From Cyclospora cayetanensis (taxonomy: Eukaryota > Apicomplexa > Conoidasida > Eucoccidiorida > Eimeriidae): a stretch of DNA of 64,000 bases. The stretch's first letter is position 1. The number at the start of each line of letters is the position of its first letter. The notes beneath the pieces were generated by a model. That model was given only the letters and a program-made list of their open reading frames with translations, had not been told where the DNA came from and did not search any database. Positions 31,949 through 42,969 of the stretch are shown here, piece after piece. The DNA is taken from NCBI RefSeq assembly GCF_002999335.1, contig NW_020312104.1, positions 30,768 through 94,767 of the forward strand. The letters are read 5' to 3'. The position numbers and the translations under genes were made by a program.

Positions 31949-34501
31949 CTAGGTAGACGCCGTTGCAGCCGAGGCATGAGTATCTTCACACTGTCTCTTC
32001 TCCTGCTCCTGCTCACGTTCCCAGTTCTCCTGAGGGTGTAGCTGCTGCTCGACGGGTTGCCGGAGATGCTCGGGCTGCTGCCTCAGCTGATCATCTTCAC
32101 GGCAAACCATTGAATCCGTTTGCATGCGCTGCACCGATCCCGCCTCTTGCCGTTGGTTTTCCTGTTGCGGCTGCTGTTGCTGTTGCTGCCAGTGATGTGC
32201 ATGACTGTATATGTGGCAGAATTCGACGCCAAGGTCGACGCTTTGCAGAAGGCTTTGCATGCATCCACCACTGGATGCTTTTTGCGGCGCGTCTTGCTTG
32301 CGCATGCACTGCACCTGCGCCCTACTGCTGCAGGCAGTTGTTTTAGCACTAGAGGTGTCGCTCGAGATTCTTCCAGTTCCCAGCAGTTCTTTGCTGGTCT
32401 TGTGGACGATCCCGCTGTTGATCTGTGCTCCTTTGCCTGCCTCTTCTGTTGCCGCTTCCTCGAACGCTGCTGGTGGCACGGCTCCTTGCTGGCCTTTAGA
32501 CTCGCCTTCAGCTAATACATCTTGCTGTGCAGCTACAGGCGCCGCAGCAACGGCAGCAGCAGCACAGGCTTGTTTCTGCAAGGCCTCCTCGCATCGCATG
32601 TACTCAAGCACTAGCCACCTACAGCATCAACAGTCCGCACAGCCACGAAGGCCCACGCAAGCAAGCGTATACATATATATGTACATATATATATATATAT
32701 TCTTATACACCGGACAACTGCAGTATCTCATCACGGCTGCTTGATATGCAAACATCGCATAAGCGGCCATCAGCCGCCGCTAGAGTGTTAGTAGTGAGTA
32801 CCAGCGAGAGCAGCTGCTTCTCGCAGAAGACGACGCAGCTGACCTAAAGGCATCGGCTCTTCCCAAATCAAAAAGCTCCTCCATGGCTTTTGGCGCTGCC
32901 GGTTCAAGTGCCATCTGCAGCAGCTCCTGCGTGTTGCTTCTCAACTGCAGGAGAGTCGCGCCGCAACAGCAGCCGCAACTCTCACACTCGTCTTTACAGG
33001 ATGCGGTGCTGCCCCTAGACATATCCGGGAGCAAGTGCTGGCCAGCCACAGCCACAAGTCCAGTGCCAAAGGCCTCATCTAATGGATCACAATAATAGTA
33101 GGTCAGCTGCGGGGGAGGGCAAAGAAGGCCTAGGGGGGAGCAACGCGGACACGAGGCTGCTGCAGCTTCTGCTGCAGCAGCTGCGGCTGCCTGTTGCTCT
33201 TGCTGCTGCAGCTGCTTGCTGCGCGCCTCCCCCTGTTGCGGCCGCGGCATCAGCCACGCTGACGCGCCGCGGCTGGTGCTGCTTGCGGGATGAGCTACAC
33301 CCTTTCGCGGCAGCTCCTGTTTACCGAGAGTCGGCACTGAGGCTGCGGCTGCGGCGGCAACAGCCGCGGCGACAGCAGTGCAGCTGCAAGGAACCTCTTG
33401 CTTCCCGTCCTCTGCTGCGGCAGCTGCAGCAGCACGAATGCGCAGCCTGTGCTTAGCCCGCAGGTAAGAGACAATACACGCGTCCTGCTTCTGCAGGTCG
33501 GGACTGATGCAGCAACCTGGTTGCGTCGAAAGACGAATTGTGGCGGCGGAAAACGGCACGACCTGAGGGCAGAGACGACGTCAAGAAGCAAGGACAACAC
33601 ACGCTTTTCGCGCATGCACACATTGCGGATTTTAAGGGAAAGCCAGGAGAAACAGCAGCGCCAAGCAGATGGAGGAGAGGAGGAGAGGAGGAGAGGAGGA
33701 GAGGAAGGAGAGGAGGAGAGGAAGTGCGGTGTGGCAAGCAGATGGAGGAGAGGGAGAAGGAAAGGAGGAGAGGAAGTGCGGCAGGCAGATGGAGGAGAAG
33801 GAGAAGGAAAGGAGGAGAGGAAGTGCGGCAGGCAGATGGAGGAGAAGGAGAAGGAAAGGAGGAGAGGAAGTGCGGTGTGGCAAGCGGATGGAGGAGGAAA
33901 TTCAACAACAAAAGCAAGGAGGAGCAGCAAAAGATTGCAGTTAGACGATTGCAACTGCTCGTAGCAGAGTGGCGTGAGGGCTGGGAGTCTGACTTTAACG
34001 TCTCTGATGGCACCCGTGTCTGGACAGCCGAATTCCTTGTGTTTGGTAGCGAAGTATCCGTCTACCGCCTGACGGCCCCTACAGGTCACTGTTGGCCATG
34101 GCGACAGGTAGAAAGGGATGTTGCAGCTCGCCACAAGGCACTCAATCAAATCGCAGACGGAGAAAAATGAGGATACAAACTGCCCTTCAAGAAAGGGGAA
34201 AACCTGCAGCAATAAGACGCACCAGAGGGTCCCGACCCTGGGGTGAAGCCAAGGGAACGGCAGATACCAAAGCGAGGACATGGACATAGAGACAGATACA
34301 TATATATATATACATGTAGATACATACATATATACATATATATACAGACAGTGATAGAAAAATACTTGTGTATAGAATATTAGTACATCCATATACGTGG
34401 AAGCACGCCGCAGAGAGACAAAGAGACTCTTATGTGTGTATGTGTGTATGTATGGATATGTATGAGTGTGTATGTATGTATGCATCGATATGTATGTTTG
34501 G

Positions 34502-34539
<38 letters not shown>

Positions 34540-37368
34540 GTATGTATGTATGTATGTGTGTGCTCGTCCATCTGTTTACACACGTCGTTTTGTTGTGTTG
34601 TGGTATACGCCTCATGCCACTAGCAGAATGCTGCTTCTTCCCGCGCTCCTTGCACAGAGCGGCGGCAAACCAAAGGGAGTAGCCGCACACGTGTGGAAAG
34701 CACGAAGCAGGAGTAGGAGTAGGAGCAGGCAGGCAGACAGACAGGCAGGACGAAAGCAGCAGCGCAGGAGCCTACGGTGGTGTAAGTAACAGTAACGGGG
34801 GCAGGCCTGGCGTTGAGAATTTCCGCCGAATCCTCGGGGAGTACAGCTCTCAGCTCGCGTTTCAAGACAGAGGCCAAACGGTGTGCCGTTCCTAAGAAAT
34901 AGAAACGGAAAGAGAGGAAGCGAGAGTTTCACAGCACACCTCCGTCAGACAGGTGCCTCTACAGACGAGACAAGCCGCTTTCCTACTGCGATGAACTAAC
35001 TATGCGGAAAGCGTGGAGGAAGACGCGGGGAGGAGGGGTGATATATAGAATTGCACAATTCGTTCTCGGAGGCAACTAGCTCTCTACCGTTTCGTTGTGT
35101 TTCGCGGCCTCTGCTTCTCACCTGCAGCTCTCAGATCGGCTGACATTCTCTGCAGAGAGGATATGGCTAAAAAAAAGCGAAGACCAAGTCCTCCCAACAC
35201 TGCAGCTAAGGCGCCTGCAGAAGCTCCTGCACACCCACACCCACATACAGCGGCAGCCGCCGCCGCAGCAGGGCCAGTTGCAGAGCTGAAACGCGGAGCG
35301 GCAAGCGGCGGCATTTTGCGGCAGTCTACAGGCGCACTTATTGCAGTTAGGAGGCTATATCGGCATCTGCCTCCTCAGCAGCACCAACGGTGTTAGAGGC
35401 TTCGGTTGTTGACAACGGGAGCAGCAGCAGCAGCCTAAGGTCACACCGGCAAGGGGGGTATACTGGTGGACTGCATTGACTTCGCAAAGATAGCTCAGCA
35501 CTCCGAAGTGGTAAGGCGCAAGAAGGCCCGCGGGGGAAAAGGAGAAGCCTAAGGGTGCCTTATACAGGGGAGATGCTGCGCTTGCGGGGGCAGTTGCTGC
35601 AGTTGCTGCAGTTGCTGCAGTTGCACTTGTTCCAACGGCTTCCGCTGTCATGGGCGCTGCATTCCACCCTCCTGCAGGCACACCCCATGACACGCCTCAG
35701 CTCCTGCTGCAGCTGCATCTCAATACGCCTAACCCCCAGTTGCTATAAAGGGCAGAAAAAATGCAACACGCTGTTCGGACCTGTTGTGCCTACTTGCACC
35801 TGCTGCTGGTGCAGCTCCCCAAGACTGCTATCTCCTGTTGAAGTCACAGCAGCAGCGGCGGTAGCAGCAGCGGGTTCCTCTCCCTCTTGTCCAGGAAGAA
35901 AAATGCTGGAAAACCTTCTTTGGATATCTGTCCACCACTTGGCAACAGCATCGGATCCCCCCTCCCCCTCCTGCTGCAGCTGTAGCTGCTGCTGTTGCTG
36001 CTGCTCAATAGAAGCAATGCGGTGCTTGCTGCGCACCGCACCAACAACAGCAGCTGCCTGAGGGATCCAGGATTGCGCAGTTCTTTGCAGTGATACGCCG
36101 CTGCTCTTACTGTAGAGGCTGCTGAGCCCTGAGCGGCAGCTGCTACGGCGAACTCGCTGAGCTGTCGCTTGCTGCTCTTGCTGCTCTTGCTGCTCTTGCT
36201 GCGGAGGGCCTCTGATGGACGTACACTCAAAGTGAGAGTCATGGAGGTCAAGGTGATCGGACTTTTTACGGACCGCCGCGGGAGGCGTCAATTCGCGCTG
36301 ATGCTGGTAATGGTGATGGTAGTGGTGATTCTGTTGATTTTCTACTTGCCGGGGATGGCGCAACGGCGGAAGAAAGACCCTCTTTCTGGTTTGCTGCTGC
36401 AGCAGTTGCCTTTTAAGCTGCTTCAGCTGCTTCTTTGTACGAGTCCTGACAGCAAACGGCTTCCCTCTGTGGAGGGTTCTTTCAGCTTCGAAGACGACAA
36501 CCCCGTGCAACGGGAGCGCAGCATGAGGAGACAACAGCTGCTGCAACAGCAGCTGCTCTTCCTCTGAGTCACTGAGCACGCTGCCACCCGTAGCTAGGGA
36601 GGTTGTGCTGCAGCTCCTGCTAAGCCTTGGCGACGTTGGCGATGGATTGCTGGAGCTGCCGCTCTTGCTCTGTTGCTGCACTTGCTGCTGTTGCTGCACT
36701 TGCTGCTGCTGCTGCTGCTGCTGCTGCACTTGCTGCTGCTGCGCAGGACTCCTGCAGGGGTGACCCGTGTAAACGCAACACAAAACGTTGGGGGCCTCGC
36801 TGCCATGGGGGCCCTCCAAGATCAACTCTGCGGGAGCTGCCGCAATGTACAACGCGCGTTGCTGCTGCTGGCAGTTACGACACCTGCGGGAAGAGGCTCC
36901 TGCAGTGGAGGCAGCCACCGCTGTTTGCGTGCCAACCGCTGCCTCTACTTCTGCTGCTGCTTCCGATTCTGTTGCGGAGAGCAGAGCCGCCTGTCTTTCC
37001 TCTTCCTGCTGCTGCAGCGCGAGACTCCGGAGAGCCTCTTGTTCCCTCTGTAACAACTCCACATTTGCCACTGCTGCTGCCGCGGCTGCTGCCGCGGCTT
37101 CTGTGGCTCCCTCTGACTGCTGCTTCTGCTGCTGTTGCTGCTGTTGCAGAACGTCAGCCCAGCGAGGCCCCGAGAAAAAGTTCAGCAGTGCAGCGCGGCC
37201 GTCTCCCTCCCCCAAGCCAAGCAGTTGCTGCACTGCGAGCGAAGAAGCAGCAACGCCATTCGTTGCCGCTGCCTCCAAACCTTGCTGCTCGAGCAGCCGC
37301 TCCCTATACACCGGCTGCAGAGATCCTACATCGGAAGGCGCCAGGGGACCAGACGCCACAGATCCCAT
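31949..37368 (-). CDS. patatin-like phospholipase, about 1202 aa, seven exons
   Basis: Patatin-like enzymes hydrolyse acyl esters of membrane lipids with a Ser-Asp dyad. Exons on the - strand: 37368-35781, 35671-35447, 35226-35122, 34891-34776, 34179-33994, 33562-32844 and 32618-31949; all phases agree. Exon 1 is a Gln/Ala-rich extension that starts 'MGSVAS', fitting an N-myristoylation signal. The glycine-rich block is 'GFSFSPAGLLAPYHFGVL'. The nucleophile elbow GASAG (about residues 605-609, Ser607) is made by splicing exon 2 to exon 3. Then come 'AVLPEDSAEIL', 'CDLIECLVASCNIPFYL', and the dyad region 'RGRQAVDGYFATK' (Asp718, DGY rather than DGG or DGA), 'FGCPDTGAIRDVK' and 'VPFSAATIRL...ISPD'. 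A family-like tail 'ELFDLGRADAFRW' is joined across the last intron. Convergent with the ODAD3-like gene. The first intron donor (at 35780) is weak (GTCCGA). Confidence 0.85.
33738..33884. repeat. 47-bp G/A-rich minisatellite in a patatin-gene intron
   Basis: Three tandem copies of a 47-bp unit (33738-33784, 33785-33831, 33832 to about 33883), each containing 'gcagatggaggagaagg' and ending in 'gaagtgcgg'. They are preceded by a degenerate GGAGGAGA run from about 33667. The array falls inside the intron 33993-33563, in pyrimidine-rich orientation for the transcribed gene. It opens spurious long frames on both strands. Confidence 0.9.
34504..34560. repeat. TA dinucleotide microsatellite with TATG tail
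   Basis: A pure TA run of about 34 bp (34505-34538) flanked by TATG/TGTA repeats. It lies in the intron between exons 4 and 5 of the patatin-like gene. Confidence 0.9.
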
Positions 37369-40300
37369 TATCGCCACTGCTCTCAAGAGTCCCTCAGACC
37401 AGAAAGGCTCCCCTTCTCAACACCGGCTGCATCCACTGCTGCTGGTTTTGCTGCTGCTAATCAGAGGCCATACCCCAGGTACACGTGTGTATGCACATGC
37501 GTGGGGGGAGGTGCAAGCCCGGGCAGATGAGTGAGCGTGTGCGTGCTGCTGCTACTGTTGCTGCCTCTCTTGCAACAGAGCCTTAACGCTGCTAGTAGCT
37601 CCTTGTGCTGTTGTGCTACTACTGTGCCTTCCGAGGCGGCCGCACCATTGCTGCCTTCGGGTCTTCTCATTAAACCACATGGACAGCAATCCTCTCGAAT
37701 GCGCAGCGTGCCACACAGAGCCGGCTCAAGAGCACCGACAGTAATACTGCTGGGCAACACAGCTGCTGCACGACCTGTGGCTACTGCAGCTGCTATGACT
37801 CATTAGGAATCCTGCACCGACAGCGCGGCAGGAATACAACAGTCAAGTAGTAAATGTTTAAGGCAATCAATCTAAATCCGAAACAAAACTATTATGAGGT
37901 TTCGTATGCGGAACCCTTTGCTGCTGCTGCCGATGCGGCTGCTGCCTGCCGTAAAAATAGCTGCTCGGCTGCGTCTGCGATGGCTGCTGCTTCTGCTGCT
38001 GCTGCTTCATCTGCAGCACTTGAAGGCTTCTGGCCACAGCACTTTGTGTTTCGCCTGCTTGTCTTCATCTTTCAGCTTTTATTTTCCCCACCTTTAGGTA
38101 CTCCCACTGCAGCCGGGACCGCTGTCGTGCAGGGAGCAACTCCTGGAGTAGCCTGCACATCATGAGATCGGGACTGCCGCTGTTCGTGCAGTTGCTCCTG
38201 CAGCAACTGCTCAGCCAAAGGTGGCAAACCATGCGTCTCCGGATCCTCAGTTAGTTTCATGTTCGATCCAGTGCCATGGTTCCTGCTGCTGCTGCACTTG
38301 GTGCTGCTGCACTTATTGCTGCTGCACTTGCTCATGCAAGGGGTGTTTTGGGGGCTAGCCCACATGTGCTGTGTTTTCATTCTTTTCGTGTCCTGTTTGT
38401 TGCATCCATAATTTTGAGATATGGAAGCGCGGCATCACTGCTAGTGGCCACCTCCACTGGCCCTGCAGCATCAGTTGCAGCGACATGGAGTGTATGGGCT
38501 GCAGGAGCTTTCGCTGTGGCTGTGCTGGTTTTGATGCGCGTCTTATTCCACATTGGATTTCGTGGTTAACAGCTGCGGCTGCTGCTTGGGCTCCCCAGCG
38601 CCATATGATGCACACTGCTTGGCCCTTAGGTGTAGCAGCAGCTGCTGCTCTCGCCATTGAAGGTGCGCCAAAATAAATGTTATCCTTGCTCTGATAGAGC
38701 CTTGGGACCTTATCTCAGCCTCCATAACTGTGTGCGTGGGTGCCCTTTCAAGGGTCCTACGTGTTTCTCCCCCCGCAAGCCTTCCTGCTGTTCTGCGGAA
38801 AGGTGTTGATCACAATCTCATGAGCAGCTCCCCAGTTGAAATTGCTGCTGCACCAGGTGCTGACGACACTGCTATAGAAGCTGTTGCTATATCGTTGTTG
38901 CAGTCTGTTTTTATGTACAAATATTAAAATATACATCTGTATAGCGCTGTGGGCTCTGAAGCGTGCTGTTGCTTCGTCGTTTTCCCCAGACCCTGTTGTT
39001 AATTCCTTGCCGGTCTCTGAATGTCGTTTCTTGATTTGTTTGGTAACTGCACGTCCTTTTGCATATATGTGTGCGGCTCATTCAGCCTATTGGCATTTGC
39101 GTTCACAGTGTCCTTCGGCGCAGTGGTGGTCTTGTGCGCCGGTAGGAGGGCTCATGCTAGTGCTCGTTTGGCGCACTGCCTCCATCTGTCTGTGGCAGTT
39201 TCTGAGCCTGGGTATGTGACTTCTTGCATTTGACACCTGTCTTCGTGCAAGCGTCTGCGGTCGTCTTCACCAGCCCCCCCTACATGCTTTATCCTCGTCG
39301 TCAGGCGTTCGTTTTTGCTCGTGCCCACTTATTTTATTTGTGACCGCAGTGTGCGACCGTATGGTTGCCGCCGTTCTTCTGGTACTTTCTCACTCGATCG
39401 CTTTGTGAATCATTTATGTGTAATCGGCGCAACTATTGTGGAGTACGCTGCACTTGGAACTTTCCATTGCACTCGTTAATTTTACACCAAATCAGAAAGT
39501 GATTGGTTATCTGATATGGTTGTGTGTGCGTAAATTTTTGAATGTACAGTGGCACTACTGTGGCCCATAATTTGAAGTCCGAGTAAACGGACACTTAACT
39601 GCCGACCATATGAATCACACTGGTTATTGAGCACCTTTCGAAAGGGCTCCCTCATGGGCTCAGTAGGCGCCAACCAGGGATCTAACGTGAAGGTAAAGGA
39701 AGAGCTGGGGTGTGCGTTACTGCATCCTCGATGCTCATCAAACATTCGCAGCTAATTACATAGAGCACCTGGTGCAGACACACACATGTTGCGTCTTTTC
39801 TTGAGACAGCAAGGTGCTGCGTACAAAGATGTCCACACACAGGCGGACCCCATAGCCAATTCTTAACTAATTAATGAATAAAAGTTAGTCGGCAGGAAGT
39901 GCCTACGTGTGGCTTGAACCCCTTTCGATAACCCATTTAATGTTTGGTGTGTTATTTTCTACCCAACAGGAGAACACAGGAGCAACCGTCTTTGATAGCA
40001 CGTTCAAATCTAAGAGGGTTAGGATCGTAGTATGTGCGTGTGCTGCTGAGATACCCTTCCGCCCTTTGACAAACAGTTCGCGAAGGCGTAGGGGGCTCTC
40101 GTGCAAGTTGTTTGTAGCTAGGTTGTTGTCTCTTGGGTGTACGCGATTGCCTTTTTCCGGGCTTCCCTGAAGCTACGAGTACAAGAAATACAATTATTGA
40201 GCCCTCGCAGTGGAGCTGCTACATAACACAAGGGCGACGGGAGATTGTATGGCGGCTGCAAAAGCCTTCAGGAGGAAAGGAAGTCAGGCAACGGGCAAAC

Positions 40301-40975
40301 AAGTTGTTCGGGAGTGACGGCCATAGCATGGAGCAGCGGCAGCAAGCAAGCAGGGCCATCCGATTCGCCGTGCCACAAGCATGCAAGTGTATTTTAGTGG
40401 CAAAATGCGAAAAAGATCAATGAACGAGCGTGAACCTATGGACAGTGCTGCTACGGCTGTCGCTGCATGCGCGGGTGGGCTTTTTTGCTGCCTGTGGTAC
40501 GTCTTGAGGATTTCAAGCAAGTGAGCGAGTCTCTTCTTTCACGTGTCCTTGCCTTCTTTATTTTCTGCTTCTAGAGGACTGAGGTTGAGTGGAACCGTTC
40601 GATCTCTGCGTTAGTTCAATGCAGCGGAACGACAAACTGACAATACGCAGTTGCGTACTTTTCTGTGTAGCCCCTTGAAGTCTCCGGCCAGGGCCCTCTT
40701 CGGGGGGCAGCCGCACCACTATTTCTGCTGTCTGTTGCCTGGCGTGGGATTCCTTTGTGAGCACTTCTCCCTCTGCTATCGTGCTACACAAGCCTTTGAG
40801 CCCAGCCCTTCCGCCACGGCTCTCCTCTGGCCGCCGACCTCTAGGGCTCCCTCGAGCAGCACCTTGTGTCTGCCAAGTGCCTCTGAGGTGTACGTACTCC
40901 AAATCACGCGCGGCACTTCCGAGTAACATGCGCTCCAGCACCTGAAATCGCAGCTGCTTTTGGCCACAATTGCCT
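37369..40975. other. intergenic region with tentative + strand membrane-protein exons
   Basis: Between the patatin and PAT1 starts no gene could be closed. Several + strand frames from about 37850 to 39230 encode hydrophobic segments, e.g. 'RVLFVASIILRYGSAASLL' and 'AAGAFAVAVLVLMRVLFHIG' (about 38380-38567) and 'GSFSLLAFAFTVSFGAVVVL' (about 39072-39131). They are flanked by plausible 'ag|' acceptors and 'ggt' donors. They could be exons of a multi-spanning membrane protein, but phases and ends were not resolved. From about 39300 to 40950 the sequence is featureless. Confidence 0.3.
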
Positions 40976-41426
40976 ATGTGGACCAGGGGAGGGCCTCCTG
41001 CACGGGGTAGAGCCCCCCGACAAAGCTTCCACAGGCCTCATGGAGCAGCCGAGGAGGAATCCCCTTTAGATGATTCTTGGCGTACGGATGTGCCGCCCGA
41101 CTCTGCGGCAGCCGATGCGCATAATGCGGAGACTTTCGGCGCAGACGCGCCTGTTGGTGCGTGGCAGCAGATGCGATGAGTTGTGTGGCTGTGGCGACTT
41201 TGCGGTGCACTGTGTGCTGGAATCCTCGTCTCTAGGAGCTCGCTTCTTGCATGCATGCGCGGCTTTCGGGTTGCGTCCTCAGGGGACGACTGGCAGCCGG
41301 AGGAAGAGACCTATAAGGACTTCGAAATGCTACGGCAGAGGCAGCCGCCTCTTGAAGAGTCCGTCGCAGAACCCGGTGCTCGTCATAGCAGCCCTCAGGT
41401 GAAGCCTTAGACCCTTTTTTGGCCCC

Positions 41427-41473
<47 letters not shown>

Positions 41474-42925
41474 ATTGTGGGTCTGCCTTGAATGCTCAGC
41501 AGTAAACCGCGCTGATGCCTCGTGCGACTGTCTGAGCATCTCGTCGTGCGCGCTGAGTGTTCAGCGTAGGCGGGAAGGGCAGCGAGTGCTAGGGGGATGT
41601 TGCCAAGGGCCCACACCCTGCGTCTGCTGCGTCTGCTGCTATATACAGGGCATCCGGCTACCGGATTTCTTCAGCACGGATGCAAGAGGAGCACCGGTGG
41701 AGGTTGTCTTGGAGTCTCTAGAGCCGGATCCTGGACCCCTAGGCAGCAGTAGCGGAAGATCACCAGAGAACCCTTATGCAGCCCTGCATTCTTCACAGAC
41801 CACCGAGCACTTAGACTCGGTGGTGCTTCGTGGAGTAGAAGGAGTAGAGCAACAGGGGCCTCACGAGCTGCTCGAACTGCAGCAGCAGAAGCAGTTCGAT
41901 CAAGAATCGCCTCTGCAGCAACACGTGACGGCAGCCCAGCAGGTCGGTCCGCTTGCCTCTCTGCTGCCTGAGCTGGGCAGCCCCTACCCTCATCCTTTGA
42001 TGCAGGCTCGTGGAGTTGCCCCTCTGTTAAGTCCTCCTGGCTTCGAAGGCGCTGACGTTCGGCGAATGCAGCCACCGGTGCACCAGCCGCAACCCCCCTT
42101 TGCAGCAGCAGCAACAAGTGCTGCAGCCGCCATTATCCGAGATCCTGCTGTCCTCATGGCAGAGCCGGCTAGCCAGCCTCTGGCGATGGGGAGCACGGCC
42201 GGATTGAGGGCCCCCTCCTCCTCCAGCGACGGGATTCTAAGGGACCCCGCCGTGCAGAGAGTTGTGTTGCTGAACTCAGTGGGAAGCGCAGCAGATCCGA
42301 GTCTTGTTGCAGCTGAAAATGCAGTTTCTGGAAGTCAATACCGTGCGGGGGAGCGACTTGATCTTCACCCTAAGCGGCCTGTCGATGCTGCTCCACTAGC
42401 ATGGAGCAGTGGGGCTGAGGAGGAGGATCTCTGGCGAAGCGCGTCCTCTGGCGGGGGCCCCCCTCAGCGGCAGCTGTATCCCCAGCTGGCTGGTGTCTCG
42501 GGCAGTGCAGCCGCGGCTGCAGGCTGCTCCGTGCCTGCCCAGCAGCAGCAGGAGTTGCTGCTGCTGCGCCATGAGCAGCTGGAAAGGCAGCTGCTGCAAC
42601 AGATGCTGCAGCAGAATCACGTCTCTGCAGATCCCTCCAGCATGGGTGACCCTCCTTTCTGTCCCTCACAGCAGCAAGAACAGGAAGAGCAGCAACAAGA
42701 GAACTCCAGAATTATTGCGGGGGCTTCCGAAACGGCAGGCAAACAGCTCAATAAACACGACCTTATGCGCTCTGGGGTGTCTAGAAGCGGGGGCCCTGCA
42801 TTCGGCAAACTGAGACATCCAAGCGGCGGCAGAGAGCAGCACGAGCTGCAGCCGCTGCTGCTGGGGCAGGGGCGACTTCCCCAACCACAGCAGCGCTCAC
42901 GCAGTCAGCAACAGCAGCAACAGCA

Positions 42926-42969
<44 letters not shown>

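Noticed and set aside
33660..33900. CRISPR-like direct repeats
   Set aside because: Units are contiguous without unique spacers and lie in a eukaryotic intron; this is a minisatellite.
33538..34170. 210-codon + strand frame rich in Arg/Glu/Gly
   Set aside because: Opened by the GGAGGAGA minisatellite and antisense to patatin exon 5; no independent motif.
33295..34485. 396-codon - strand frame with His/Thr/Tyr start and Ser/Pro/Leu repeats
   Set aside because: It runs through patatin exon 5, the minisatellite intron and a TATG microsatellite. Phase-consistent splicing explains the coding part (34179-33994) and the rest is simple repeat.
40558..40941. - strand exon-like segment ('LERMLLGSAARDLEYV') just upstream of PAT1
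   Set aside because: Begins from GTG, would need an upstream exon overlapping PAT1 exon 1, and has no recognisable family; treated as chance.
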